41,436 nt of DNA from contig JACRIX010000004.1 in the NCBI GenBank assembly GCA_016215645.1, positions 1 to 41,436 on the forward strand, read 5' to 3'. The notes under the pieces are model-generated. The model was not told the DNA's origin. It ran no database searches and was given only the letters and a program-made list of their open reading frames with translations. Of the stretch, positions 32,641 through 40,133 are shown piece after piece (the stretch's first letter is position 1; the number at the start of each line of letters is the position of its first letter). This DNA comes from Rhodocyclales bacterium. GTDB taxonomy: Bacteria; Pseudomonadota; Gammaproteobacteria; Burkholderiales; Rhodocyclaceae. Position numbers and translations under genes: made by a program.

Positions 32641-32666
32641 CACCGTGTCGCGAGCGCCGACTTTCG
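32641..32666 (+). repeat. Interspersed repeat family A, copy 6
   Basis: A diverged copy, ending GCGAGCGCCGACTTTCG, in the 448-bp gap between tumE and dodecin. That gap otherwise holds the tumEA operator, a family B repeat, a GC hairpin (GCCTCC 32935-32940 / GGAGGC 32946-32951) and the dodecin promoter; I see no further gene. Confidence 0.55.
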
Positions 32667-32810
32667 GGACTTCGCCAGCGCAACTCGAACTATATTGAGG
32701 CTGGCCCGTATCACACACGCCGAACGATGTGCAGCGGGAAGTCGGGAAGAAGAATACGTGGCGGCGTGGCATGTCAGGTGCTCAGAAAGTCAAATGACCC
32801 CTTTGGTCGC

Positions 32811-32868
32811 GCGCATCACCGTGGGTGCCGCGTGGCGAAAGCCATAGCGAACCCGACTGCCTGATGTG
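32811..32868 (+). repeat. Interspersed repeat family B, copy 2
   Basis: Begins GCGCATCACCGTGGGTGCCG and runs through AGCCATAGCGAACC to CTGCCTGATG, matching 31823-31880 by eye at about four bases in five. Intergenic. Confidence 0.6.
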
Positions 32869-32971
32869 ATCTCAGCCTTTGGTTCGGGCTCGGCGCCAGA
32901 GTCCAGCACCCCCACTACGTGTTTTGTCCATCCCGCCTCCTGCCCGGAGGCATCGCCCGAACCTATCCCTG

Positions 32972-33000
32972 TAGCATACGCCTCCGGCATCGGCTATGAT
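32972..33000 (+). promoter_or_regulatory. Possible dodecin promoter
   Basis: TAGCAT (32972-32977), 17 bases, TATGAT (32995-33000). The -10 is good and the -35 weak. The start point near 33007 gives a leader of about 28 bases. Confidence 0.35.
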
Positions 33001-33034
33001 GCGGGCTCGCCGCGCAACCACCCTGCCCGCCGCC

Positions 33035-33262
33035 ATGCCCGTCAAGACTCCCGAAGCCAAGCCCGTGCACAAGATCGTCGAACTGGTCGGCACCAGTCCG
33101 ACGTCCTGGGAAGACGCCGCGCGGGCGGCAGTTGAGACGGCGGCGCAGACCATGCGCGATCTGCGCATTGCGGAGGTCACCAAGCTCGATATGAAGATCG
33201 AGGACGGCAAGGTGGTGGCCTTCCGTGCCCGCGTCTCGATGTCCTTCAAGGACAGCGACTGA
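33035..33262 (+). CDS. Dodecin, flavin-storage protein
   Basis: A 75-residue dodecin: VHKIVELVGTSPTSWEDAAR, then VETAAQTMRDLRIAEV and the closing KIEDGKVVAFRARVSMSFK. Dodecins form hollow twelve-mers that bind pairs of riboflavin or FMN, buffering free flavin and shielding it from light; the Trp in TSWEDA is the residue that stacks on the flavin. I start at ATG 33035, because the frame to 32996 covers the promoter. Flavin buffering fits a genome region rich in flavin enzymes. Convergent with meaB. Confidence 0.9.
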   Translation: MPVKTPEAKPVHKIVELVGTSPTSWEDAARAAVETAAQTMRDLRIAEVTKLDMKIEDGKVVAFRARVSMSFKDSD

Positions 33263-33286
33263 GGCAGTCCGCGACAGCCGGGACCA

Positions 33287-34321
33287 TCAGGCGGCGGTAA
33301 CCACCAGCGTCAGTCCCTCGCCGGTTTGGTCTTCGATCCGGCAGGCCATGCCCGCCGACTCGGCCAGGACGGCCAATGCGCCTGTCGCCAGACCCAATTG
33401 AAACCCGCCCTCGCCCTGCCCCGGCAGGATGCGCAACCGCAAGCTGCCGGCCGCCGACGGCAGGACTTCCAGGGTCAGGCCAGCACATGCCGGCAGCCGC
33501 CGTGCCAGCTCGGCCCACATCAGATCAAAAGCAGCTTCCAGCCCCTCGCCCGGAATCCCCGCTTGATGCCCGGCGCTCTGCCGCGACGAAAGCCCGCTGT
33601 CGGCGCGCTGCAGTACCGCCGCGACCAGGTCGCCCATACCCTCGCCGCTGACGGCACTGACCGGGTGGATGGGCGGCGCAGTGCGCCAAAGCGGCGCCAC
33701 GCTGCGCAGTGATTGCACGGCGGGGCCGGCTGCCGGTGTGTCGGCCTTGGTCACCACCAGCAGGTCAGCCAGTTCCAGGATGCCGGCCTTGATCGCCTGC
33801 AGTTCGTCCCCAAGGGCCGGCGGGAAGACTACGCAAAGCGTATCGGCCAGGCGCGCGACGTCGATTTCGGACTGGCCGGTGCCGACGGTTTCGACCAGCA
33901 CCAGATCGAAACCGGCCAGATCCATCAGGCGCACCATCTGTTGCGCGGCGCCGGTCAGGCCGCCCAGGCTGCCACGCGTGGCCGTGGAACGGATGAAGCA
34001 GCGACCCTCGCCGGCCTCACCGATGCGGAAGCGGTCGCCCAACAGCGCACCGCCGCTGACCGGGCTGGATGGATCGACCGCCAGCACGGCCACGCTGCGG
34101 CCCGGCGCCAGCAGCATGCGCGCCAGGGCGCCGACCAGGGTGGATTTGCCGGCACCGGGGGGGCCGGTGATGCCGACGATGTGGGCGTGGCCGCGTTGCC
34201 CGGCGAGTTGTGCCAGGAGTTCGCCGGCCACCGTGGCATCGCGTTCGGCCAGCGACAACGCACGCGCCAGTGCCGGCCTTTCGCCTGCCAGGACGCCTTG
34301 CGCCAGATCTTCCAGTGACAT
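33287..34321 (-). CDS. meaB: MeaB/ArgK-type GTPase chaperone for a B12-dependent mutase
   Basis: A 344-residue G3E GTPase. Motifs: G1 GITGPPGAGKSTLVGAL, AVLAVDPSSPVSGGALLGDR, G3 in VLVETVGTGQSE and G4 VVTKAD. MeaB loads and protects adenosylcobalamin in methylmalonyl-CoA mutase or its relatives (isobutyryl-, ethylmalonyl- or 2-hydroxyisobutyryl-CoA mutases). No mutase gene is in the window, so its partner lies elsewhere. The start may be ATG 34321 or 34327; neither has a clear ribosome site. Divergent from the GntR gene, sharing a short control region. Confidence 0.9.
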   Translation of the reverse strand: MSLEDLAQGVLAGERPALARALSLAERDATVAGELLAQLAGQRGHAHIVGITGPPGAGKSTLVGALARMLLAPGRSVAVLAVDPSSPVSGGALLGDRFRIGEAGEGRCFIRSTATRGSLGGLTGAAQQMVRLMDLAGFDLVLVETVGTGQSEIDVARLADTLCVVFPPALGDELQAIKAGILELADLLVVTKADTPAAGPAVQSLRSVAPLWRTAPPIHPVSAVSGEGMGDLVAAVLQRADSGLSSRQSAGHQAGIPGEGLEAAFDLMWAELARRLPACAGLTLEVLPSAAGSLRLRILPGQGEGGFQLGLATGALAVLAESAGMACRIEDQTGEGLTLVVTAA

Positions 34322-34355
34322 ACCCATGAGTCGCGCCGGTTCCCGCCGGTTCCTA

Positions 34356-34394
34356 TTGACACTCGCAATGTACTGCGTATACAGTATCCAGTAT
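34356..34394 (+). promoter_or_regulatory. gntR promoter with overlapping operator
   Basis: Perfect TTGACA (34356-34361), 16 bases, TATACA (34378-34383). The inverted repeat TACTG (34371-34375) / CAGTA (34382-34386) covers the -10, and CAGTAT is repeated directly (34382-34387, 34389-34394). Autoregulation by the GntR protein is likely; control of the divergent meaB is possible. The start point would be near 34390. Confidence 0.6.
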
Positions 34395-34431
34395 TCCATG
34401 AGGCGAGCGCAAGCGCGCGATCGATTCTGCC

Positions 34432-35178
34432 ATGAATACGTCAATCAAGCCCCTTGAACGACCCGCTGGCCTCGCCGACCGGGTCTATTACGAACTGCGC
34501 GACAACATTGGCAGCCACCAGATTCGCCCCGGTGAGCGCTTGCAGGAAGTCAGCCTCGCGGCCCAGCTGGGTGTTTCCCGCACCCCCGTGCGCGAAGCCC
34601 TGGCCCGCCTCGAAAGCGAAGGCATGATCGTGGTCGAGGGGCGCGGTTTTGTCGTCCCCGAACTCACCGACGCCGACATCGACGAGATCTACCAGTTGCG
34701 CTTCCTGCTCGAGCCGGCCGCCGCCAGCATTGCCGTCGCCGAGGTCAGCAGCCCGACCGATCTGGCAAGCATGTCATCGGCGGTTGATGATTCGGTCGCC
34801 GCCGAAAAGAGCGGCGACTTTCGCGCCTTCCTTGAAGCCAACAGCCGCTTCCACAATGCCTGGCGCGCGCTGGTGCCCAACCGCCGCATGTCCAAGCTGC
34901 TCGACCAGTATGTCGGCCACGTGCGCTTTTTGCGCGTGCTGACCCTGGGTGACCCCGGCGCGCGCAAGGCGGCATTGACGGGCATGAAGGCCATCCACGC
35001 CGCCTTCCGCAAGCGTGACGCCGAAGCCGCCGCCGCCGCGATGCACAAACACCTGGAAACGGCCAAGCATTACCTGGTGCTCGCCATCGAGCAGATCGAA
35101 AAGGAAAAGGCGGCCGAAGCCGGTCAGCCGCCGGCCACCGAAGCCGAGTCAGGCGGACGCCGCGGCGCGCGCAGCTAG
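34432..35178 (+). CDS. GntR/FadR-family transcriptional regulator (FCD domain)
   Basis: A 248-residue regulator. The N-terminal winged helix (about 15-75) has RPGERLQEVSLAAQLGVSRT and PVREALARLESEGM. The C-terminal FCD domain (about 85-225) is all helical and keeps the metal-binding pattern Asp/His (NSRFHNAW, AIHAAFRK, MHKHLETA). Such proteins sense acids or acyl-CoA esters. It lies before the thiolase, ligase and hyuAB genes and probably controls them. The last 25 residues are low complexity. Confidence 0.87.
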   Translation: MNTSIKPLERPAGLADRVYYELRDNIGSHQIRPGERLQEVSLAAQLGVSRTPVREALARLESEGMIVVEGRGFVVPELTDADIDEIYQLRFLLEPAAASIAVAEVSSPTDLASMSSAVDDSVAAEKSGDFRAFLEANSRFHNAWRALVPNRRMSKLLDQYVGHVRFLRVLTLGDPGARKAALTGMKAIHAAFRKRDAEAAAAAMHKHLETAKHYLVLAIEQIEKEKAAEAGQPPATEAESGGRRGARS

Positions 35179-35235
35179 CCGCCCCGCCACCCGGCGCCGC
35201 GGATCACGAATTCTCACTGAAGCCTACCTACCGAC

Positions 35236-36444
35236 ATGGACTACAAAGCGGAAATACCCTACGGCGCCTACTGGAGCACCCCCTTCGCCCGCTGGCAGGG
35301 CAGCTTCGCCAACCTGCACAGCGTCGAATTCGCCGCCCATGTAGCCAAGGCCGAACTGGCCAAGCGCAAGGTCGACCCCAAAATGTTCGACTACGGCGCC
35401 CTGGGCTTCTCGGTGCCGCAGAAGCATTCCTTCTACGGCCTGCCTTGGCTCACCGGCCTGATCGGCGCCGGCCAGGCCGGCGGCCCGACCCTGATGCAGG
35501 CCTGCGCCACCGGCGTGCGCACCCTGCTCGCCGCCGCCCAGGAAATCGAAGTCGGCATGTCTTCGGTGGCGCTGGCCATCAATTGCGACCGCACCTCGAA
35601 CGGCCCGCACATGTTCTACCCCAACCCCAAAGGCCCGGGCGGTACCGGGGACTCCGAAAACTGGGTGATGGACAGCTTCAACTGTGACCCGCTCGGCCCC
35701 CACGCCATGCTGCAGACGGCAGAAAACGTCGCCGCCAAGCACGGCATCGGCACCGCCGAGCAGCATGAACTGGTGCTGCGCCGCGAAGAGCAGTACCGCA
35801 TGTCGCAGGAGAACGACTCGGCCTTCCTCAGGCGCTTCATGACCCTGCCCTTCGACGTGCCGACCCCCAACTTCAAGAAGTCGGCGGGCAGCATGGCTGG
35901 CGACGAAGGCATTTCGCATTCCACGGCCGAAGGCCTGGCCAAGCTCAAGCCCGTGATGCCGGGCGGCTGTGTCACCTTCGGCGGGCAGACCCACCCGGCG
36001 GACGGCAATGCGGCCATCATCGTCACCAGCCGCGACCAGGCGCGCGAACTGTCCACCGACAAGAAGATCGCCGTGCGTCTGCACGGCTTCGGCCTTGCCC
36101 GCGTGCCGGTGGCCTTCATGCCCGAGGCCACGGTGCCGGCGGCGCAGCGCGCCCTGGCTCAGGCCGAGAAGAATATCGCCGAAATGAAGGCGATCAAGAC
36201 CCACAACCCCTTCGCGGTGAACGACCTCTACTTCGCCAAGCAGACCGGCTGCGACCTCAACAGCATGAACAACTACGGCTGTTCGCTGGTCTGGGGCCAT
36301 CCGCAGGCACCGATGGGCACCCGCGCCATCATCGAACTGATCGAGGAACTGGCGCTGAAGGGCGGCGGCTACGGCCTGTTCACCGGCTGTGCGGCGGGCG
36401 ACACGGCGATGTCGGTGGTGCTGGAAGTCGGCGACGCCAAGTAG
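35236..36444 (+). CDS. Thiolase (acetyl-CoA acetyltransferase-like)
   Basis: A 402-residue thiolase. The N-terminal nucleophile is Cys90 (QACATGVRTL), the GHP motif occurs in SLVWGHPQAPMGTR, and the second catalytic Cys in GLFTGCAAGDTAM. It cleaves a 3-oxoacyl-CoA with CoA. In gene context it would split acetoacetyl-CoA or benzoylacetyl-CoA made by the ligase that follows. No good ribosome site precedes the ATG at 35236. A 57-bp gap separates it from gntR. Confidence 0.85.
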   Translation: MDYKAEIPYGAYWSTPFARWQGSFANLHSVEFAAHVAKAELAKRKVDPKMFDYGALGFSVPQKHSFYGLPWLTGLIGAGQAGGPTLMQACATGVRTLLAAAQEIEVGMSSVALAINCDRTSNGPHMFYPNPKGPGGTGDSENWVMDSFNCDPLGPHAMLQTAENVAAKHGIGTAEQHELVLRREEQYRMSQENDSAFLRRFMTLPFDVPTPNFKKSAGSMAGDEGISHSTAEGLAKLKPVMPGGCVTFGGQTHPADGNAAIIVTSRDQARELSTDKKIAVRLHGFGLARVPVAFMPEATVPAAQRALAQAEKNIAEMKAIKTHNPFAVNDLYFAKQTGCDLNSMNNYGCSLVWGHPQAPMGTRAIIELIEELALKGGGYGLFTGCAAGDTAMSVVLEVGDAK

Positions 36445-36454
36445 GCGCACGACC

Positions 36455-37969
36455 ATGCTGGCCGACTGGATAGCGAACAACGCCGGGCGCGTTCCGGACA
36501 AGACCGCCATCCGTTTTCCCGGGCACGATCTTTCCTATGCGGAGCTGGCGGCCCTGGTCGAGCGCGTGGCAGGCGCTCTGGCCGTCACCGGTGTAAGAAA
36601 GGGCGATTGCGTGGCCTTTCTCGGCTTCAACCGCCCCGAGATGCTGGCGCTGCTGTTCGCCAGCGCCCGCCTCGGCGCCCTCTTCATGCCACTCAACTGG
36701 CGCCTGGCCGGACCGGAACACCTGCAGATGCTGCAGGATTGCCCCCCTGCCGCGCTTTTCGTCGAGCTCGCCCATGTGCCGCAGACGGACGCGTATCGCG
36801 CCGCGCTCGGCGACCTCAGCCTGGTGAGCTTCGGCCCACCCGCCGCCGGCTGGATCGCCTGGGAAGAATTCTGCGCCCGCGCCGATGCGGCGATGCTGCG
36901 CGATGCCGAAGTCGATCCGGAAGCACCGCTCCTGATCTGCTACACCTCGGGTTCGACCGGCAAGCCCAAGGGCGTGCTGCTGACCCAGCGCGCCATCGAA
37001 TGCAATGCCGCCAACAGCGCCGACATGCACGACCTGAAGCCGGACGACGTGATCCTCACCACGCTGCCGCTGTTTCACGTCGGCGGCCTCAACAATCAGA
37101 CCACGCCGGCCCTGCAGGCCGGCTGTACCGTGGTGCTGCATCCCAAGTTCGACGCCGACGCCACCTTCGACGCCATCGAACACGGCGGCGTCACGCTGAC
37201 CGTGCTGGTGCCGGCCCAGCTCGACATGATGATGGCGCATCGGCGATGGGCCAGCGCCGACTTTTCGAGCCTGCGCATGATCACCACCGGCTCGACCATC
37301 GTGCCGATGCAGGTGATCCGCTCCGTGCATGACAAGGGCGTGCCACTGGTGCAGGTCTATGGCTCGACCGAAACCTGCCCCATCGCGGTGTACATGAAGG
37401 CCGGCGATGCGATGCGCAAGGCCGGCTCCACCGGCCGTGCCGGACGCCACTGCCAGCTCCGACTGGTGGACAAGGATGGGCTCGACGTCGCCCAGGGCGT
37501 CACCGGCGAAATCCTGATCAAGGGCGACAATGTCATGAGCGGCTACTGGCAGGCGCCACAGGCCACCACCGCCGTGCTCAAGGACGGATGGTTCCGCAGC
37601 GGCGACATGGGCCACCTCGACGACGAAGGATTTCTCTATGTCGATGGCCGCAGCAAGGACATGATCATTTCCGGTGGCGAGAACATCTACCCGGCCGAAA
37701 TCGAGAACCTGCTGATCGAATCGCCCGACATCGCCGAAGCCTCGGTGATCGGCAGGCCCGACGGGCGCTGGGGCGAGATCGTGGTCGCCGTGGTGGTGCC
37801 CAGGGAAAACAGCACCATCAACGGCGAACAGGTGCTGAAACTGCTCGAAGGCCGCATCGCCCGCTTCAAGCATCCCAAGGAAGTGGTGCTGGTCAAGGCC
37901 TTGCCCAAGACCGCGCTCGGCAAGATACGCAAGGATGACGTGCGCCACATGATCGCGCAAACCGCCTGA
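36455..37969 (+). CDS. Acyl-CoA synthetase (AMP-forming, class I)
   Basis: A 504-residue ligase with YTSGSTGKPKGVLLT (phosphate loop), VYGSTETCP, the hinge at GRSKDMIISGGENIYPAEIE and the C-terminal lysine in KTALGKIRKDD. It activates a carboxylic acid with ATP and CoA. Placed between a thiolase and a HyuA/HyuB carboxylase, its substrate is probably a 3-oxoacid such as acetoacetate or an aroylacetate, as for the benzoylacetate-CoA ligase beside the Aromatoleum acetophenone carboxylase. I start at ATG 36455, ten bases after the thiolase stop. A stretch at 37251-37265 equals the family A repeat core, perhaps by chance. Confidence 0.88.
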   Translation: MLADWIANNAGRVPDKTAIRFPGHDLSYAELAALVERVAGALAVTGVRKGDCVAFLGFNRPEMLALLFASARLGALFMPLNWRLAGPEHLQMLQDCPPAALFVELAHVPQTDAYRAALGDLSLVSFGPPAAGWIAWEEFCARADAAMLRDAEVDPEAPLLICYTSGSTGKPKGVLLTQRAIECNAANSADMHDLKPDDVILTTLPLFHVGGLNNQTTPALQAGCTVVLHPKFDADATFDAIEHGGVTLTVLVPAQLDMMMAHRRWASADFSSLRMITTGSTIVPMQVIRSVHDKGVPLVQVYGSTETCPIAVYMKAGDAMRKAGSTGRAGRHCQLRLVDKDGLDVAQGVTGEILIKGDNVMSGYWQAPQATTAVLKDGWFRSGDMGHLDDEGFLYVDGRSKDMIISGGENIYPAEIENLLIESPDIAEASVIGRPDGRWGEIVVAVVVPRENSTINGEQVLKLLEGRIARFKHPKEVVLVKALPKTALGKIRKDDVRHMIAQTA

Positions 37970-38006
37970 ACCCGGCACAACCTGATGAAACCACGGAGCA
38001 GAACAC

Positions 38007-40133
38007 ATGGCGCTTAAGATCGGCATCGATGTCGGCGGCACCTTCACGGACTTCGTCGTCACCCGCGACGACGCCGAGCCGGCGATTTTCAAGACGCTGT
38101 CGACACCGTCCGACCCGTCGATCGCGGTGGTGAACGGCCTCACCGACATTGCTGCGAGCATGAATCCGCCACTATCGCTGGAGGCCTTCGCGCCGACCAT
38201 CGACACGATCGTGCATGGCACCACCGTGACCACCAACGCGACGCTGACCAGCACCGGCGCCAAGTGCGCCCTGCTGACCACCGAAGGTGTGCGCGACGCC
38301 CTGGAAATGCGCCGCGGCATTCGCGAAGAGCAGTACAACAACCGCTATACCAACGTCAAACCGCTGGTGCCACGCTACTTGCGCGCCGGCGTCCGTGGCC
38401 GCCTCGACCGCGTCGGCAAGGAAACGACGCCGCTCGATCTGGACCAGATTCGCGAGGCCATCGTCCTGTTCAACCAGGAAAATGTTTCGGCGGTCTCCAT
38501 CTGCTTCATGAACTCCTTCGCCAACCCGGCGCACGAACAGGCGGCGGCGGAACTGGTGAGGCAGGAAATGCCCGGCGCCTATCTTTCGGTGTCCACCGAC
38601 CTCCTGCCCTCGATCCGCTTTTACGAACGCGTCAGCACCACGGCGCTGAATTCCTACGTCGGCCCCAAGCTCAACCATTACCTCGACCAGCTGGTCGGCC
38701 GGCTCCAGGGCATCGGCTTTCATGGGCTGCTGCTGATCATGCAGTCCAACGGCGGCGTGATCTCGCCGCAACTGGCGCGCGAAAAAGCCGCGCTGACGCT
38801 GCTCTCCGGCCCGGCCGGCGGCCCCGGCGCGGGGCTGTTCTACGTGCGCCTGCACGGCCAGAACAAGTGCATCACCACCGACATGGGCGGCACCAGCTTT
38901 GAAGCCTCGGTCGCCGTCGATGCGCCGATGATCAAGAACGACGGCGAGATCGCCCGCCACAAGATCGCCCTGCCCATGCTCGACATCCACACCATCGGCG
39001 CCGGCGGCGGCTCGATCGGCTGGCTCGACCAGGGCGGCATGCTGCGCATGGGTCCGCAAAGCGCCGGCGCCGATCCCGGCCCGGCCTGCTACAGCAAAGG
39101 CGGCAAGCTGCCCGCCACCACCGACGCCAACGTGGTGCTGGGCTACCTCGACCCCGGCTTCTTCGCCGGCGGCAGGATGAAGCTCGATGCCGCCGCCGCG
39201 CACGCCGCAATCGAGGAACACATTGCCAAACCCATGGGGCTTTCCGTCGAAGAAGCCGCCGCCGGCATGTACCGCGTCGCCTGCAACAACATGGCGCAGG
39301 GCGTGCGCGAGGTCACCATCAAGCGCGGCTTCGATCCGCGCGAATTTCCCTTCATTCCCGCCGGCGGCGCCGGGCCGATCCACTCCTGCCTGATTTGCAG
39401 CGAACTCGAAATTCCGCTGCAAATCGTGCCGCGCGAATCCTCCGTGCTGTGCGCCTTCGGCATGCTGATGAGCGAACTCAAGCACGACTTCGTGCGCACC
39501 TTCGTCTCCCGCCTCGAAGCCATCGACTGGGCAAAACTCACGGCGATGATCGACGAGATGTCCGCCGAAGGCACGCGACAGCTGGTCGAGGAGCGCATCG
39601 CCGAGGAACGCCGCCGCTACGAGGTCAAGTTCGACTGCCGCTACATCAAGCAGTACCACGAGGTGTCCTTCAGCGTGCCGCGCGAACTGATCGATGCCCG
39701 CGACACGACCGGCATCGCCCGAGCCTTCAACGACGAGCACAACCGCCTCTACGGCTATTCGCTGGAAGCCGAGAAGACCCCGATCGAAATCATCAACGTC
39801 CGCGTCCAGGCCATCGGCATCACCGACAAGCCGACCTACCGACAGGAAGCCTGGGACGGGGCCGATGCGGGCAAGGCCTTGAAGGGCAAGCGCAGCATGT
39901 ATATCCCGGAAACCAAGACCTTCAGGGAAACGCCGGTCTACGACGGCCACAGGATGCATTTCGGCAACCGCGTCGACGGCCCGGCGATGATCGAGCAGGA
40001 AACCACCGCCATCTTCATCAGCGACGCCTACGACTGTGCGGTCGATGCGCTGGGCTCCTTCGTCATCTGGCAGAAGGGTCGCGAGGATCTCGCCGCGGCC
40101 TGCTTCAAGGACAAACAGGAGGCGCTGGCATGA
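38007..40133 (+). CDS. hyuA: HyuA-type ATPase subunit (acetone/acetophenone-carboxylase-like)
   Basis: A 708-residue hydantoinase A/oxoprolinase protein with an actin-like ATPase fold: IGIDVGGTFTDFVV at the start, HGTTVTTNATL, TLLSGPAGGPGAG, TTDMGGTSFEASV and IPAGGAGPIHSCLI. The length fits the 717-residue beta subunit of acetone carboxylase and the related acetophenone carboxylase subunit. These enzymes use ATP to activate a ketone and bicarbonate and join them. With thiolase and ligase beside it, ketone carboxylation is more likely than hydantoin cleavage. GGAGCAGAACAC precedes the ATG. It overlaps hyuB by four bases. Confidence 0.85.
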   Translation: MALKIGIDVGGTFTDFVVTRDDAEPAIFKTLSTPSDPSIAVVNGLTDIAASMNPPLSLEAFAPTIDTIVHGTTVTTNATLTSTGAKCALLTTEGVRDALEMRRGIREEQYNNRYTNVKPLVPRYLRAGVRGRLDRVGKETTPLDLDQIREAIVLFNQENVSAVSICFMNSFANPAHEQAAAELVRQEMPGAYLSVSTDLLPSIRFYERVSTTALNSYVGPKLNHYLDQLVGRLQGIGFHGLLLIMQSNGGVISPQLAREKAALTLLSGPAGGPGAGLFYVRLHGQNKCITTDMGGTSFEASVAVDAPMIKNDGEIARHKIALPMLDIHTIGAGGGSIGWLDQGGMLRMGPQSAGADPGPACYSKGGKLPATTDANVVLGYLDPGFFAGGRMKLDAAAAHAAIEEHIAKPMGLSVEEAAAGMYRVACNNMAQGVREVTIKRGFDPREFPFIPAGGAGPIHSCLICSELEIPLQIVPRESSVLCAFGMLMSELKHDFVRTFVSRLEAIDWAKLTAMIDEMSAEGTRQLVEERIAEERRRYEVKFDCRYIKQYHEVSFSVPRELIDARDTTGIARAFNDEHNRLYGYSLEAEKTPIEIINVRVQAIGITDKPTYRQEAWDGADAGKALKGKRSMYIPETKTFRETPVYDGHRMHFGNRVDGPAMIEQETTAIFISDAYDCAVDALGSFVIWQKGREDLAAACFKDKQEALA

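Noticed and set aside
32769..32783. Possible second sigma-54 promoter (TGGCATGTCAGGTGC)
   Set aside because: Two mismatches in key positions, no activator site, and only a repeat and a gap downstream.
37241..37265. Family A repeat copy inside the acyl-CoA synthetase gene
   Set aside because: Only the core matches, and the reading frame is normal for the protein family at this point, so chance or convergence is as likely as insertion.
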